The notes beneath the pieces were generated by a model. It did no database searches. It worked only from the letters and a program-made list of their open reading frames with translations, and was not told the origin of the DNA. A program made the position numbers and the translations under genes. 64,000 bases of DNA, taken from assembly GCF_014489475.1 (NCBI RefSeq), contig NZ_CP060820.1, positions 1,628,001 to 1,692,000 of the forward strand, written 5' to 3'. How positions within the stretch are numbered: the stretch's first letter is position 1; every line of letters begins with the position of its first letter. Positions 55,394 to 64,000 of this stretch are shown here, piece by piece. The stretch is from Lysobacter terrestris (GTDB lineage: Bacteria; Pseudomonadota; Gammaproteobacteria; Xanthomonadales; Xanthomonadaceae).

Positions 55394-56131
55394 TTACTTG
55401 CGGGCGGGCGTCATCCAGCGCGCGGCGAGGATGCCGATCTCGTACAGCACGCACATCGGGATCGCCAGCATCAGCTGCGACACCACGTCCGGCGGCGTGA
55501 TCACCGCGGCGACGACGAAGACGCCGACGATGGCGTAGCCGCGCGACTCGCGCAGCTGCTGCGGCGTCACCCAGCCGAGCAGGACCAGGATCACCAGCGC
55601 CACCGGCAGTTCGAAGCTGGCGCCGAAGGCGAGGAAGATCACCAGCACGAAATCCAGGTACGCCTGGATGTCGGTCATCATCGCCACGCCTTCCGGCGTG
55701 ACCTTGGTGAGGAAGCCGAACACCGCCGGCAGCACCAGGAAATAGGCAAAGGCGCAGCCGGCGTAGAACAGCGACACCGCCGAGGCCAGCAGCGGCAGGG
55801 CCAGCCGCTTCTCGCGCTGGTACAGCCCCGGCGCGACGAAGGCCCAGGCCTGGTACAGCAGCCACGGTACCGACACGAACAGCGCGGTGAAGAACGCCAG
55901 CTTCACCGGCGCGAAGAACGGCGAGGCCACGCCGGTGGCGATCAGCTGGCCGCCGGCCGGCAGCTTCGCCAGCAACGGCTGCGCCAGCCACGCGTACAGC
56001 TTGTTGGCGAACGGCAGCAGGGCGACGAAGACGATGATCAGCCCGGTGACCGCGCGCAGCAGGCGCGCGCGCAGTTCGATCAGGTGGTCGATGAGGCGGG
56101 CTTCGCCCTGGCCGGTGTCAGCGTCGGGCAT
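55394..56131 (-). CDS. tatC: Twin-arginine translocase subunit TatC
   Basis: The 245-residue protein is the six-helix receptor of the Tat pathway, which exports folded proteins. It begins with a short leader, then LIDHLIELRARLLRAVTGL (near 13-31), the conserved E-L-R recognition helix. VSVPWLLYQAWAFVAPGLYQREKR follows, then F-type segments (FAYFLVLPAVFGFL) and the conserved EGVAMMTDIQAYLDFVL. The ATG at 56131 lies within the tatB gene end, overlapping it by 14 nt. The gene is last of tatA-tatB-tatC. Confidence 0.95.
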   Translation of the reverse strand: MPDADTGQGEARLIDHLIELRARLLRAVTGLIIVFVALLPFANKLYAWLAQPLLAKLPAGGQLIATGVASPFFAPVKLAFFTALFVSVPWLLYQAWAFVAPGLYQREKRLALPLLASAVSLFYAGCAFAYFLVLPAVFGFLTKVTPEGVAMMTDIQAYLDFVLVIFLAFGASFELPVALVILVLLGWVTPQQLRESRGYAIVGVFVVAAVITPPDVVSQLMLAIPMCVLYEIGILAARWMTPARK

Positions 56132-56576
56132 CGGAGTGGCGTGCGTCGGCGCCGGTGGGGCGGGAGTCGGGCGTGCCGTCGTGGTCGTCGAACGGCAGCG
56201 CGGCCTGTTCGGCATCGGCGACCGGGTCCGCCGGCGGCGCGTGCGCATCGCCGTCGTCATCCGCTACGCGATTCGACTGCACGGCGTCGCGCAGGCCGGC
56301 GCGGGTTTCCTCGAACTGCTGCTGCAGCGCCGTGCCGCCCTGCGCCAGCGCATCGCGCGCGTCCTGCAGGTCGCTGCGTGCCTGCCGCAGGCTGCGCTTG
56401 AGTTCGTCGTCGGCGAGTTCGTTTTCCAGTTCGGCCTTGACCGAATACCACTGCGCGCGCGCGCGCCGCACCCACAGGCCGGCGAAGCGCGCGGCCTTGG
56501 GCAGGCGTTCGGGGCCCAGCACGAGCAGGGCCACGACCGCGATCAGGAAAATCTCGCCGAATCCGATGTCGAACAT
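56118..56576 (-). CDS. tatB: Sec-independent translocase subunit TatB
   Basis: The 152-residue protein starts MFDIGFGEIFLIAVVALLVLGPERLPKAARF. This is the TatB pattern: FGE with the conserved glutamate in the single transmembrane helix, then GPERLP at the hinge. An amphipathic helix follows (RRARAQWYSVKAELENELADDEL), then a polar tail with D/A-rich repeats that is probably flexible. It forms the substrate-binding complex with TatC, and its gene overlaps tatC by 14 bases. Confidence 0.95.
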   Translation of the reverse strand: MFDIGFGEIFLIAVVALLVLGPERLPKAARFAGLWVRRARAQWYSVKAELENELADDELKRSLRQARSDLQDARDALAQGGTALQQQFEETRAGLRDAVQSNRVADDDGDAHAPPADPVADAEQAALPFDDHDGTPDSRPTGADARHSDARR

Positions 56577-56609
56577 GCGGGTGCCCGCCGCAACCGGCGG
56601 GTCGGAAGG

Positions 56610-56843
56610 TCAGCGCGGGGTGCGCTCGTCGTCGCGCTGCGACGTGGTGCTGCTTTCGTCGCGCGATCCGTCGCGCAGCTGCGGCGACGGCTTCTTGTCG
56701 TCATCGTCGTCCTGCATGCCCTTCTTGAAGCCCTTCACCGCTTCACCGAGGTCCTTGCCGACGCTGCCCAGGCGCTTGGTGCCGAACACCAGCACCACGA
56801 TCACCAGCACGATCAGCCAGTGCCAAATGCTCAAACCGCCCAT
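56610..56843 (-). CDS. tatA: Sec-independent translocase subunit TatA
   Basis: The 77-residue protein forms the pore-like oligomer of the Tat system. The transmembrane helix is [20 protein letters not shown] (6-25), with the FGTKRL hinge. An amphipathic helix [18 protein letters not shown] follows, then a short acidic run DDDDD and a Ser/Arg-rich tail. The gap to tatB is 33 bp. The next gene, a SYLF protein, ends upstream in this transcription direction and faces the same way. Confidence 0.95.
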   Translation of the reverse strand: MGGLSIWHWLIVLVIVVLVFGTKRLGSVGKDLGEAVKGFKKGMQDDDDDKKPSPQLRDGSRDESSTTSQRDDERTPR

Positions 56844-56933
56844 GGAATTGCCCTGTTTAGGAGGAGCGCAGGATACCGCAGTGGCCGTGAGAGCAGCGGT
56901 AAGCGGTCACGCCGGCGTGGCCGGCGCCGGGGC

Positions 56934-57827
56934 TCAGCGCCGCGGGGTGGGCGGGACGGGTTCGGCCGGCAACGGCTCGGTGCGCACGCTGTCGGCGGGC
57001 ACGTCCTGGAACGGCGCCGGCGTGGCTTCCGTGCCGGTGGCCGGCATCGGCGGCTGTGCCGGGGCAGTCGTCGCCGCGGCCGGTGCGACTGGCGGCGTGG
57101 CCGCGCGCGCGCCGCGACGCTCGCGTGCCAGCGCGCTGGCCTCCTCCAGGGTGTCGCGGAAATCCACCACCTGCTCGTCGGCCGGCTGGCGCGTGCGGCC
57201 CTCGAAGATCATGCGCGGGGTCGTGCCCTCGCCGTAGACCAGCTGGTTGGCGGCGTCGTCGATCGACAGCACCGCGCCGTCGAGCGCGATGCCGGCGAAC
57301 AGGCCGCGCGCGCGCGACCACGACCAGATCTCCGCCTTCAGCTGGCCGTCGGTGGCGGTCGCCGCGTTGCGGCCGACCGGGCCCGCAGCGACGCCGGCGT
57401 CGGCGCCGAGGGTGATCTTGCCGTTGACGATCGAATCCAGCCCGCGCTCGCCGCGGAACACCAGCACGATGTCCGAGGACTGCACGCCGGCCTGGAAGCC
57501 GATGCTGCCGCCGGTGAGCTTCACGAAGCTGGGGTTGGACCAGCTGCCGTCGGGATTCTTCACCGACACCACTCCGTGGCCGCGGCGGCCACCGAGGACC
57601 AGGCCGACCTTGAGCGTGTCGGGCACGACGACTATCGCCCGGGCCTCGTCGAACAGCTTGTCCGGGATCGCCGATTCGGGGATGCGCTGCACCTCGTTGA
57701 GCACGCGCACCGCGTTGCGCGCGCGGTCGTTCTCCTCGGGCCCGGCCGTGGCGTTGCCGGTGAAGGCCAGTGCGAGGGCGAGCGAGAGCGGGACGAACGA
57801 CAGCTTGGAGAGGAGGGCACGCGACAT
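56934..57827 (-). CDS. SYLF-domain (Ysc84) lipid-binding protein, exported
   Basis: The 297-residue protein has a signal peptide (1-28, ending TATA) and a SYLF domain over about 35-220. Segments are LNEVQRIPESAIPDKLFDEARAIVVVP, LVLGGRRGHGVVSVKN and GWS-type GSWSNPSFVKLTGGSIGFQAGVQSSDIVLVF. NGKITLGADAGVAAGPVGRN and SWSRARGLFAGIALDGAVLSID follow. This domain binds phosphoinositides in eukaryotes; bacterial roles are unclear. The C-terminal 60 residues are low complexity (A/P/T-rich) and may cross the periplasm. hemH diverges upstream, 141 bp away. Confidence 0.82.
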   Translation of the reverse strand: MSRALLSKLSFVPLSLALALAFTGNATAGPEENDRARNAVRVLNEVQRIPESAIPDKLFDEARAIVVVPDTLKVGLVLGGRRGHGVVSVKNPDGSWSNPSFVKLTGGSIGFQAGVQSSDIVLVFRGERGLDSIVNGKITLGADAGVAAGPVGRNAATATDGQLKAEIWSWSRARGLFAGIALDGAVLSIDDAANQLVYGEGTTPRMIFEGRTRQPADEQVVDFRDTLEEASALARERRGARAATPPVAPAAATTAPAQPPMPATGTEATPAPFQDVPADSVRTEPLPAEPVPPTPRR

Positions 57828-57967
57828 GACGACTCCGGCGGCGGGGGATGCCCGGAGGGTACTGATGGCGCAATGAACGCGGGCGATACGAAGCCGGAGC
57901 TGCGCGCACGCAACGATCGCGGCGCGGACGCGCGCGGATGACGCCGGGGCGGCGCGACTGTCATCCT

Positions 57968-59092
57968 ATGCGGATGATCACGCCCACCTCCACGGCAGGC
58001 GCTCCGACCGGCAACCCCGGCACCGCTGATGCACGCACCGCCGAGGCCGACACCGCCGTGGTGCTGGTGAACCTCGGCACGCCCGATGCGCCCACGCCGG
58101 ACGCGGTGCGCCGCTACCTGCGCGAATTCCTCTCCGACCGCCGCGTGGTCGACCTGCCGCGCTGGCTGTGGTGGCCGGTGCTGAACCTGGCGATCCTGCC
58201 GCTGCGCGCGCACCGCGTCGCGCACAAGTACGCCAGCATCTGGATGGCCGACGGTTCGCCGCTGGCGGCGTACACGCGGCGGCTGGCGCAGGCGGTGCAG
58301 CGCGAGTGCCCGCAATGGCGGGTGGTGCACGCGATGCGTTACGGCGCGCCCGCGTTCGCGCAGGTGCTGCGGCAATTGCGCGCCGACGGCATCCGCCGCG
58401 TGCTGGTGCTGCCGCTGTACCCGCAGTACTCGACCACGACGACGGCCTCGGTGCGCGACGTGGTGGAAGCCGAGGGCTACGCGATCCGCGACGTGGGCTT
58501 CGTCGAGGCCGGCAAGCCGACGGCCGCTGCAGACGGCAGCGCGCCCGTCGCGCATTTCATCGCCGATTACCACCTCGATGCCGGCTGGGTCGCCGCCGTC
58601 GCAGAATCGATCCGCGCGCACCGGGCCGAACACGGCAATGCGGCGCACCTGCTGTTCTCCTTCCACGGCCTGCCGCAGCGCCTGGCCGACAACGGCGATC
58701 CGTACCCCGCCCACTGCGAAGCCGGCGCGCGCGCGATCGCCGCGGCGCTCGGCCTGCGCGACGAATCGTGGACGCTCACCTACCAGTCGCGTTTCGGCCG
58801 CGAGAAATGGCTGGAGCCGGCGACCGCCGACACGCTGGTCGCGCTGGCCGGTCGCGGCATCCGCAGTGTCGACGTGGTCGCGCCCGGCTTCGCGGTGGAT
58901 TGCCTGGAGACGCTGGAAGAAGTCGCGCAGATGCTGAAGGACGACTTCCGCGCGCGCGGCGGCGAGTTGCGCTACATCGGCTGCCTCAACGACAGCGCCG
59001 CGCATGCGCGCGCGCTGGCGGCCGTCGTGCGCGATGCGGTCGCCGCCGCGGCATCGGCCGCCCCCGTGGCGACGCCGGCCCCGGCCGCGTGA
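57968..59092 (+). CDS. hemH: Ferrochelatase
   Basis: The 374-residue enzyme inserts Fe(II) into protoporphyrin IX, the last heme step. Motifs: [32 protein letters not shown] (near 31-62), the catalytic histidine in [46 protein letters not shown] (with the His-Gly-Leu-Pro box), [15 protein letters not shown] and [14 protein letters not shown]. Three possible starts exist (57938, 57968, 57974), as the N-terminal 30 residues are a variable tail; the middle one is used here. The next gene starts about 5 bp after the stop, probably co-transcribed. Confidence 0.94.
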   Translation: MRMITPTSTAGAPTGNPGTADARTAEADTAVVLVNLGTPDAPTPDAVRRYLREFLSDRRVVDLPRWLWWPVLNLAILPLRAHRVAHKYASIWMADGSPLAAYTRRLAQAVQRECPQWRVVHAMRYGAPAFAQVLRQLRADGIRRVLVLPLYPQYSTTTTASVRDVVEAEGYAIRDVGFVEAGKPTAAADGSAPVAHFIADYHLDAGWVAAVAESIRAHRAEHGNAAHLLFSFHGLPQRLADNGDPYPAHCEAGARAIAAALGLRDESWTLTYQSRFGREKWLEPATADTLVALAGRGIRSVDVVAPGFAVDCLETLEEVAQMLKDDFRARGGELRYIGCLNDSAAHARALAAVVRDAVAAAASAAPVATPAPAA

Positions 59093-59097
59093 GCACG

Positions 59098-59982
59098 ATG
59101 CGCGAGATCGCGATGGACACCGCCTTCGGCGCGCTCGCCGGCCTGCGCACGGGCCGCGACGGCGCGCCGCGCGTGCTCGCGTTGCACGGCTGGCTCGACA
59201 ACGCCGCGAGCTTCGTGCCGCTGGCGCCGTACCTGGGCGACCTCGATCTCGTCGCGATCGACCTGCCCGGCCACGGCCGCAGCGCGCAGCTGCCGCCGGG
59301 CGCGGACTATTCCTTCATCGGCGCCATCGCCTCGGTGCTGGATGCGGCCGACGCGCTGGGCTGGGAGCGGTTCGCCCTGCTCGGGCATTCGATGGGCGCC
59401 GGCATCGCCAGCATGGTCGCCGCGGCCTGCCCGCAACGGGTGGAGCGGCTGGTGGCGATCGAAGCCCTGGGCGCGCTGGCCGAGGTGCCCGAACGCACGG
59501 TGGCGCGCATGCGCGAGGCGATCGCCGCGCAGCGCGCGCTCCGCGACAAGCGCCTGCGCGTGTTCCCCGGCATCGACAGCGCGGTGCAGGCGCGCCTGCA
59601 TGCCAGCCGCGTGCCGGGCAGTGGCCTGGACGAGGCGCTGGTGCGGTTGCTGGTCGAGCGCGGCTTGCGCGCGGTCGAAGGCGGCTACGCCTGGAGCAGC
59701 GATCCGCGCCTGACCCTGCCGACGCTGGTGCGGATGACCGAGGCGCAGGTGGAGAATCTCGTGGCCGGCATCGAATGCCCGACGCGGGCGATCTTCGCCG
59801 AACCGGCGCAGCCTTACCTGCCCGATGACCTGCGCCGCCGTCGCGTCGCCCTGTTGCCGCGTGGCGAACTGGTGGTGATCCCGGGCGGGCACCACCTGCA
59901 CATGCAGCAGCCGGCGGACGTCGCGGCGGCGATCGGCGATTTCTTCGCCGTGCCGCGTAACGCCGACGCCGCTACGGGCTAG
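59098..59982 (+). CDS. Alpha/beta hydrolase
   Basis: The 294-residue cytoplasmic protein has ALHGWLDNAASFVPLAPYL (oxyanion HGWLDN near 31-36), AIDLPGHGRS, and the nucleophile in LLGHSMGAGIASMVAA (GHSMG). The catalytic histidine is in IPGGHHLHMQQP near the C-terminus. It resembles serine hydrolases of the MhpC/MEST type; the substrate is unknown. ATG at 59098 is used; a GTG at 59089 would overlap the hemH stop in GTGA. Its TAG shares a CTAG with the convergent protease gene. Confidence 0.83.
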   Translation: MREIAMDTAFGALAGLRTGRDGAPRVLALHGWLDNAASFVPLAPYLGDLDLVAIDLPGHGRSAQLPPGADYSFIGAIASVLDAADALGWERFALLGHSMGAGIASMVAAACPQRVERLVAIEALGALAEVPERTVARMREAIAAQRALRDKRLRVFPGIDSAVQARLHASRVPGSGLDEALVRLLVERGLRAVEGGYAWSSDPRLTLPTLVRMTEAQVENLVAGIECPTRAIFAEPAQPYLPDDLRRRRVALLPRGELVVIPGGHHLHMQQPADVAAAIGDFFAVPRNADAATG

Positions 59983-60761
59983 CCCAGCAACGCGCGCAGC
60001 GAAGCCTTGAGCTGGCGGCCGTGCGCGTGGAAATACTCGCGCTCGTCGCGCCAGTGCGGGAACCGCGCCTCGACTTCGCGCCAGAACGCGCGCGAGTGAT
60101 CCGCGCGGATCAGGTGGCACAACTCGTGCACGAATACGTACTCGAACGCGCTCGGACGGGCCAGCACCAGCGCGAGGTCGAGTGCGACCACACCGTTGGG
60201 CGCGAGCGAGCCCCATTGCGAACTCATCACCTTCAGCACGATGCGCGACGGCGCGCGCGGCAGCGTCGGCAGCAGCGGCGGCAGCCAGCGCCCGAGGTCG
60301 GTGCGCGCCTCGGCTTCGTAGAAGTCGCGCAGCGCGCGCCGCAGCGAGGTGCTGCGCACGCCGGGGGGGACGGTGACCTGCAGGCCGTCGCCGCCGCGGA
60401 CCAGGCGCAGGGCGCGGCCCTCGTGCCACGCGATCGGCAGTTCGCCGCCGCGCAGCGGGATCGCGCTGGTCACGTGCGGGGCGAGCGCAAGCGCGGCATC
60501 GCCGTTGCGTGCCAGCTGCGCCACCAGCCACTCGCCGTGCTCGAGCACGAAGCGCTCGCCGGCGACTTCGCTGGCGCGCAGCGGCAGGGTCAGGCGCGCG
60601 CCGCGTTCGCTGACGCTGAGCTTGATCCGGCGCGCGCGCGGATCGCGCACGCGCAGCACGTCGACGGTTTCGCCGTTGTCGAGGGTGATGTTGAGGGTCT
60701 CGCGCGCGGCCGTGCGCGTGCTCTCGCGCGGCTTGCCCGCCAGCAGGCGGAGTGGGTTCAT
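59979..60761 (-). CDS. YgjP-like metallopeptidase (DUF45 / M48 family)
   Basis: The 260-residue protein has a zinc-protease motif HELCH (212-216), with a third ligand H222 in RADHSRAFW. The region SSQWGSLAPNGVVALDLALV (180-199) is the conserved segment before the motif. The N-terminal half is the beta-rich DUF45 part with RRIKLSVSERGARLTLP. Related proteins occur next to type I restriction systems in some genomes, but none is near here. The ATG at 60761 matches the family start. The stop is shared by overlap with the neighbouring hydrolase. Confidence 0.82.
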   Translation of the reverse strand: MNPLRLLAGKPRESTRTAARETLNITLDNGETVDVLRVRDPRARRIKLSVSERGARLTLPLRASEVAGERFVLEHGEWLVAQLARNGDAALALAPHVTSAIPLRGGELPIAWHEGRALRLVRGGDGLQVTVPPGVRSTSLRRALRDFYEAEARTDLGRWLPPLLPTLPRAPSRIVLKVMSSQWGSLAPNGVVALDLALVLARPSAFEYVFVHELCHLIRADHSRAFWREVEARFPHWRDEREYFHAHGRQLKASLRALLG

Positions 60762-60930
60762 GCGCGCACGCTCGTCATGCCGGAAAGCATATCGCGATGC
60801 CGGCGCGGCACCGCCGCGCATTCAGCTGTGTTCGATGTCATCGAGGCCGTCGGGTGAGGGGCCCGCCGCAGGGCGGAACGAAGGACGGATGACGCGGGTC
60901 GCAGTGCGACCCGCGTGGCACGGCGGGAAA

Positions 60931-61836
60931 TCAGGCCTCGGCCTTGGACAGCTTGAGCGCCTTCTCCAGCACCGCGAACAGGCGCTTCACTTCGCCCGCC
61001 ATCAGCACGAAGCGCGCGTCGAGTTCCGCGCGCAGGTCCTCGCGCTCGGTGGACTCGAGCTGGTCGACGGCGCCGTCGAGCAGCTTGAACTTGCGCACCA
61101 CCAGGTCCTCGCCGAGCACGAACGAGACGTGGTCGTCGAGCGTCAGCGCCAGGCGCGTGACCTGCTTGCCGGACTCCAGGTGCTTGGCGATCTCGTCGCT
61201 CTGCAGCTCCATGCGCTGCACCTTGACCACGGCGCCCTGGTCGATCGGGTCGCGCAACTCGCATTCGTCGCCCAGCGACAGGCCGTCCGGCAGCGGTTCG
61301 CCGGCGACCCAGCCGGTGAGCACGCTGCGCGGCGCGACTTCCGCGTTCAGCGGCAGCGCCGGGAACGAACCCAGCGCGCGGCGGACCTCGCTGACCACGC
61401 TCTCGCCGTTCTTGCGGCTGGAGGTGTCGACCACGACGATGCCGTGCTCGAGGTCGAGGATGGCGTCGGTGCGGCTGGGCTTCACGAACGCGCGCGGCAG
61501 CAGGTCGGTGATCAGTTCGTCCTTGATCCGCTTGCGCGTGCGTCCGCCGGGCTTGCGGCCTTCCTTCTGCTCGATCTCCTCGAGCTTCTTCGCCAGCATG
61601 TCGTTGACCACGCTGCCGGGCAGCAGGCGGTTTTCGCCGCCCATCGTCAGCCAGATCGCGTCGCGCTGGCGCGCGGCGAGCACGTCGCTGTCGCGGCCGA
61701 ACGGCGAGATGAAGCCGCGGCTGGACAGTTCCAGCGGGCCGACCGGCTTGAGCTGGCACTCGTCCAGGCCGCTGTCGAGGTCATCGAGCTTGGTGGTGGG
61801 GGGGAAGCGGAACAGCGTCAGGTTGCGAAAGAACAT
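60931..61836 (-). CDS. rdgC: Recombination-associated protein RdgC
   Basis: The 301-residue DNA-binding protein forms a ring dimer around DNA and limits RecA filaments. It starts MFFRNLTLFRFPP, the RdgC start. LSSRGFISPFGRDSDVL (near 37-53), GGENRLLPGSVVNDMLAKKLEEIEQKEGRK, LLPRAFVKPSRTDAILD and DRGA-type DQGAVVKVQRMELQSDEIAKHLESGK support the call. The length matches E. coli RdgC (303). It stands alone; the gap to the next minus-strand gene, ttcA, holds a small GGAGCGC/GCGCTCC hairpin near 61862. Confidence 0.95.
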   Translation of the reverse strand: MFFRNLTLFRFPPTTKLDDLDSGLDECQLKPVGPLELSSRGFISPFGRDSDVLAARQRDAIWLTMGGENRLLPGSVVNDMLAKKLEEIEQKEGRKPGGRTRKRIKDELITDLLPRAFVKPSRTDAILDLEHGIVVVDTSSRKNGESVVSEVRRALGSFPALPLNAEVAPRSVLTGWVAGEPLPDGLSLGDECELRDPIDQGAVVKVQRMELQSDEIAKHLESGKQVTRLALTLDDHVSFVLGEDLVVRKFKLLDGAVDQLESTEREDLRAELDARFVLMAGEVKRLFAVLEKALKLSKAEA

Positions 61837-61982
61837 TCAATGACCGTATGGAGTTGGCATCCGGAGCGCGTCGCGCTCCGCGTTCTGGCTTCCGTGCCGT
61901 CGCCCGGTATGGACCGGGTTCTTGTTGTGCGGCCGGCTTCGCGTCGGAAGCGGGGCCGGTGATTGTCGTGATTATCGACGAC

Positions 61983-62879
61983 TCAGGCGTCGTCGTCGCC
62001 CACCGCGTGCGGTTCGCCCGCCAGCCACGCATGCGCATCCGGCAGCGGGGCGTCGCCGTGGCGGCCGAGCGCGAGGAAGTCGTACAGCTTCGGATCGCTC
62101 AGCTGCGACGGGCGGATGTCGCCCAGCGCGCGGGCGATGGTCTCGATGCGCCCGGGCGATTCCTTCTCCCACGCCTCCATCATCCGCTTGACCTGCTTGC
62201 GCTGCAGGTTCTCCTGCGAGCCGCACAGGTTGCAGGGGATGATCGGGAACTGTTTCGCTTCGGCATAGGCGGCGATGTCGTCCTCGCGCACGTAGGCGAG
62301 CGGGCGGATCACCACGTGCTTGCCGTCGTCCGAAAGCAGCTTCGGCGGCATGCCGCTGAGCTTGGCGTGGAAGAACAGGTTCAGGAAGAAGGTGGCGACG
62401 AGATCGTCGCGGTGGTGGCCCAGCGCGATCTTGGTGAAGCCCTGTTCTTCCGCGTGCGCATACAGCGCGCCGCGACGCAGGCGCGAGCACAGCGAGCACA
62501 TGGTCTTGCCTTCGGGCACCACGCGCTTGACCACCGAGTAGGTGTCCTGCTCGAGGATCCTGTACGGCACGCCGAGCGATTCGAGGTACGCGGGCAGGAC
62601 GTGCGCGGGGAAGTCGGGCTGCTTCTGGTCCAGGTTCACCGCGACCAGCTCGAACTTCACCGGCGCCTTCTGCTGCAGCTGCAGGAGGATGTCGAGCATG
62701 GTGTAGCTGTCCTTGCCGCCCGACAGGCACACCATCACCTTGTCGCCGTCCTCGATCATGCCGAAGTCGGCGATCGCGCGACCGACCTGGTGGCGCAGGC
62801 GCTTGGCGAGCTTGTTGGACTCGTGCGCGCGCTTGTGCGCGCGGGGCAGCGGTTCGGCCAGGGGCAGGGCAATGTTCAC
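61983..62879 (-). CDS. ttcA: tRNA 2-thiocytidine biosynthesis protein TtcA
   Basis: The 298-residue PP-loop ATPase adds sulfur to C32 of certain tRNAs. It has SGGKDS (53-58), the cluster cysteines C128 and C131 in MCSLC and C219 in NLCGSQ, and ALGHHRDD followed by ATFFLNLFF. The C-terminus has [25 protein letters not shown]. The start is GTG at 62879; no ATG fits. tRNA-Arg(CCG) in this window is a possible substrate type in other species, where C32 of arginine and serine tRNAs is modified. The gap upstream holds a strong hairpin. Confidence 0.93.
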   Translation of the reverse strand: MNIALPLAEPLPRAHKRAHESNKLAKRLRHQVGRAIADFGMIEDGDKVMVCLSGGKDSYTMLDILLQLQQKAPVKFELVAVNLDQKQPDFPAHVLPAYLESLGVPYRILEQDTYSVVKRVVPEGKTMCSLCSRLRRGALYAHAEEQGFTKIALGHHRDDLVATFFLNLFFHAKLSGMPPKLLSDDGKHVVIRPLAYVREDDIAAYAEAKQFPIIPCNLCGSQENLQRKQVKRMMEAWEKESPGRIETIARALGDIRPSQLSDPKLYDFLALGRHGDAPLPDAHAWLAGEPHAVGDDDA

Positions 62880-63012
62880 GGCAGGACAGGTCGATACAGC
62901 GGAGTGCCATTCTACCGTCGCCGTGTGGACGGCTCGCGGTTGCCGGGGCGGTGCGCTGCCGCGGCCGCGGATACGGGTGCTTGGCGCTTGCCCGCGGGCC
63001 GGATCGCGGGAT

Positions 63013-63056
63013 CCCGCCAAGGCCGACGCGGCAATCGCACGCGTCGGCCTTGCGGG
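63013..63056. other. Long imperfect hairpin upstream of the DUF465 gene
   Basis: CCCGCCAAGGCCGACGCG (63013-63030) pairs with CGCGTCGGCCTTGCGGG (63040-63056) with one bulged C and a 9-nt loop. There is no T-run on either side. It lies 43 bp before the DUF465 start and upstream of ttcA. It may attenuate transcription, bind a protein, or be a degenerate repeat arm. Confidence 0.55.
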
Positions 63057-63098
63057 AACTGTCATGCGTCCGCTCCGGCCCCGGCGTAAGCTGTGCGC

Positions 63099-63308
63099 AT
63101 GATCGAAACCGACGATCCCGCCGCCATCGCCCAGAAGCTGGCCGAGCTGAAGCTCGAGCATCGCGACCTGGACCTGGCGATCGAGCGGCTGATGGTGGAT
63201 GCGGCCGCGGACGAGCTGACGGTCAAGCGCCTGAAGAAGCGCAAGCTGTGGCTGAAGGACTGCATCGCGCGGTTGGAGAGCGCGCTGATTCCCGACCAGC
63301 CGGCGTGA
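63099..63308 (+). CDS. YdcH-like DUF465 small protein
   Basis: The 69-residue protein is a single coiled-coil hairpin: [19 protein letters not shown], then [23 protein letters not shown]. The DUF465 signature is the E-H-R-D-L-D-I region followed by L-K-x-x-K-L-x-L-K-D. The role is unknown in the family, which is widespread in proteobacteria. A GTG at 63093 adds two residues; the ATG is used. A strong terminator follows at 63328. Confidence 0.85.
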   Translation: MIETDDPAAIAQKLAELKLEHRDLDLAIERLMVDAAADELTVKRLKKRKLWLKDCIARLESALIPDQPA

Positions 63309-63327
63309 CGCGCGGCTGGCAGCCACG

Positions 63328-63359
63328 AAAAAGGCGGACTGCGGTCCGCCTTTTTCTTT
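63328..63359. terminator. Bidirectional intrinsic terminator
   Basis: AAAAAGGCGGAC (63328-63339) pairs perfectly with GTCCGCCTTTTT (63344-63355) across a 4-nt loop, with a second TTTT after one C. A- and T-runs flank both sides, so it can end both the DUF465 transcript and plsB. Confidence 0.92.
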
Positions 63360-63383
63360 TTCCGATACCGTTGCGGCGAGCCG

Positions 63384-64000
63384 TCAGCCGGCCGGCGCCT
63401 CCGGCTTCGCGCTCTCCGGGCTGATCTTCTCGATCGTGTGCCGCAGTTCGCGGCCGAGCACCACCTTGGCGTCCTTCGCCCACGTGGTCAGGCGCTGGTC
63501 GAAGGCGAGCTTGCCGTTCTCGTCCGGCCACACCAGCTTGAGCTCGCGCAGCTTGAGGATGAAGCCGCGGAACAGCGACTTGTCGAAGAACTCCGGCGCC
63601 GCCGGTGCGTACAGCAGCGACAGGCGCTGCGCAGCGAGGTGGCACAGGCTTTCCAGTTCGCCCGAGGACAGCGTGCCCGCACCGTTCTTGGCCAGCACGG
63701 AAATGGCGATGTAGTAGCGCTCGAAGGCCTGCTGCAGCGAATGGCCGATCGCGCGCAGGCGGAACACCTCGTCGGTCTGGCCGGCGTTGCGGGCAAGGAT
63801 GCCGCCGTCGTCGTCGCTGACGCGTTCGAGCAGGCCCTCGCTGACGAACAGGTCGACGGTGCGGGTCAGGCGCTCGCCGAATTCCTCTTCGCTCCACGGC
63901 AGGAACAGCTCGGCCTGCAGGAACGGATACACGTTCCGGCCCAGTTCCTGCACGCGCGTCAGGCTCATGCGCCGGTTGTGCTGGAAGCAGCAGGCGATCC
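63384..64000 (-). CDS. plsB: Glycerol-3-phosphate acyltransferase PlsB (C-terminal part only)
   Basis: Only the last 204 residues are in the window; the coding frame enters from the right edge with IACCFQHNRRMSLTRV. The protein starts phospholipid synthesis by acylating glycerol-3-phosphate at the inner membrane. The visible tail has YPFLQAELFLPWSEEEFGERL, TQTDEVFRLRAIGHSLQQAFERYYIAI in part (as QTDEVFRLRA), SSGELESLCHLAAQRLSLLYAPAAPEFFDKSLFRGFI and a final helical region. This is the conserved end of PlsB. The catalytic HxxxxD half lies beyond the window, so activity cannot be judged. Confidence 0.82.
   Translation of the reverse strand, partial: IACCFQHNRRMSLTRVQELGRNVYPFLQAELFLPWSEEEFGERLTRTVDLFVSEGLLERVSDDDGGILARNAGQTDEVFRLRAIGHSLQQAFERYYIAISVLAKNGAGTLSSGELESLCHLAAQRLSLLYAPAAPEFFDKSLFRGFILKLRELKLVWPDENGKLAFDQRLTTWAKDAKVVLGRELRHTIEKISPESAKPEAPAG

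Overview
The window is chromosomal DNA with very high G+C and dense coding. It reads as a member of the Xanthomonadaceae (Lysobacteraceae), most like Lysobacter or Luteimonas. The evidence is gene content and protein style: a cytochrome c5-type protein, a BPSS1780-type membrane protein, a bioB-F-H-C cluster, glyQ-glyS, tamA-tamB with a 1-nt overlap, tatA-B-C near hemH, many c-di-GMP turnover proteins, and GTG/TTG starts with G/C-ending codons. I see no prophage, plasmid, CRISPR array, insertion sequence or rRNA operon; this looks like core genome.

Layout. 1-2.1 kb: truncated nagA diverging from glucokinase (amino-sugar/glucose use). 2.2-7.2 kb: a secreted TPR protein, then a two-component pair (REC-EAL regulator and a four-module hybrid histidine kinase). 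7.3-17.2 kb: gamma-glutamyltransferase, a TPR/2OG-Fe(II) oxygenase fusion, an AEC carrier, a Ycf46-like AAA ATPase, an orphan ParA, sixA, YceI and a two-HKD phospholipase D lipoprotein. 17.5-22.6 kb: M20 amidohydrolase, esterase, APC permease, and a TerC-family protein behind a yybP-ykoY (manganese) riboswitch with a terminator. 22.5-26.8 kb, minus strand: zapE, a hydrolase, cytochrome c5, a membrane protein and a class I amidotransferase. 26.9-36.2 kb: glyQS and tamAB. 36.4-40.8 kb: a Cys-rich sialidase-like lipoprotein, mnmG, a 567-bp gene-free interval with a candidate sigma54-driven small RNA, and a Tyr-rich lipoprotein. 40.9-49.5 kb: a PLP dehydratase, an ArnT-like glycosyltransferase, a DMT exporter, the biotin genes and comF. 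49.5-52.8 kb: exported RidA, tRNA-Arg(CCG), an EAL phosphodiesterase and an HD-GYP protein. 53-64 kb: ubiA, atoE-like, tatABC, a SYLF protein, hemH, hydrolase, YgjP-like protease, rdgC, ttcA, a DUF465 protein and the 3' end of plsB.

The genes form small functional units rather than one system. Signalling is over-represented: three proteins with c-di-GMP phosphodiesterase domains plus a hybrid kinase. Envelope biogenesis (tamAB, tatABC, the ArnT-like enzyme, PLD, plsB) and cofactor synthesis (biotin, heme, ubiquinone) are well represented.

The most unusual signals are outside normal gene calls: (i) a near-consensus sigma54 promoter followed by about 112 nt ending in a strong terminator, with no gene (39.8-39.9 kb); (ii) a low-G+C patch inside glyS; (iii) a BirA-like operator over the bioB -35 box and the first codons of comF; (iv) three REPIN-like inverted repeat pairs or compounds, each of a different sequence family.
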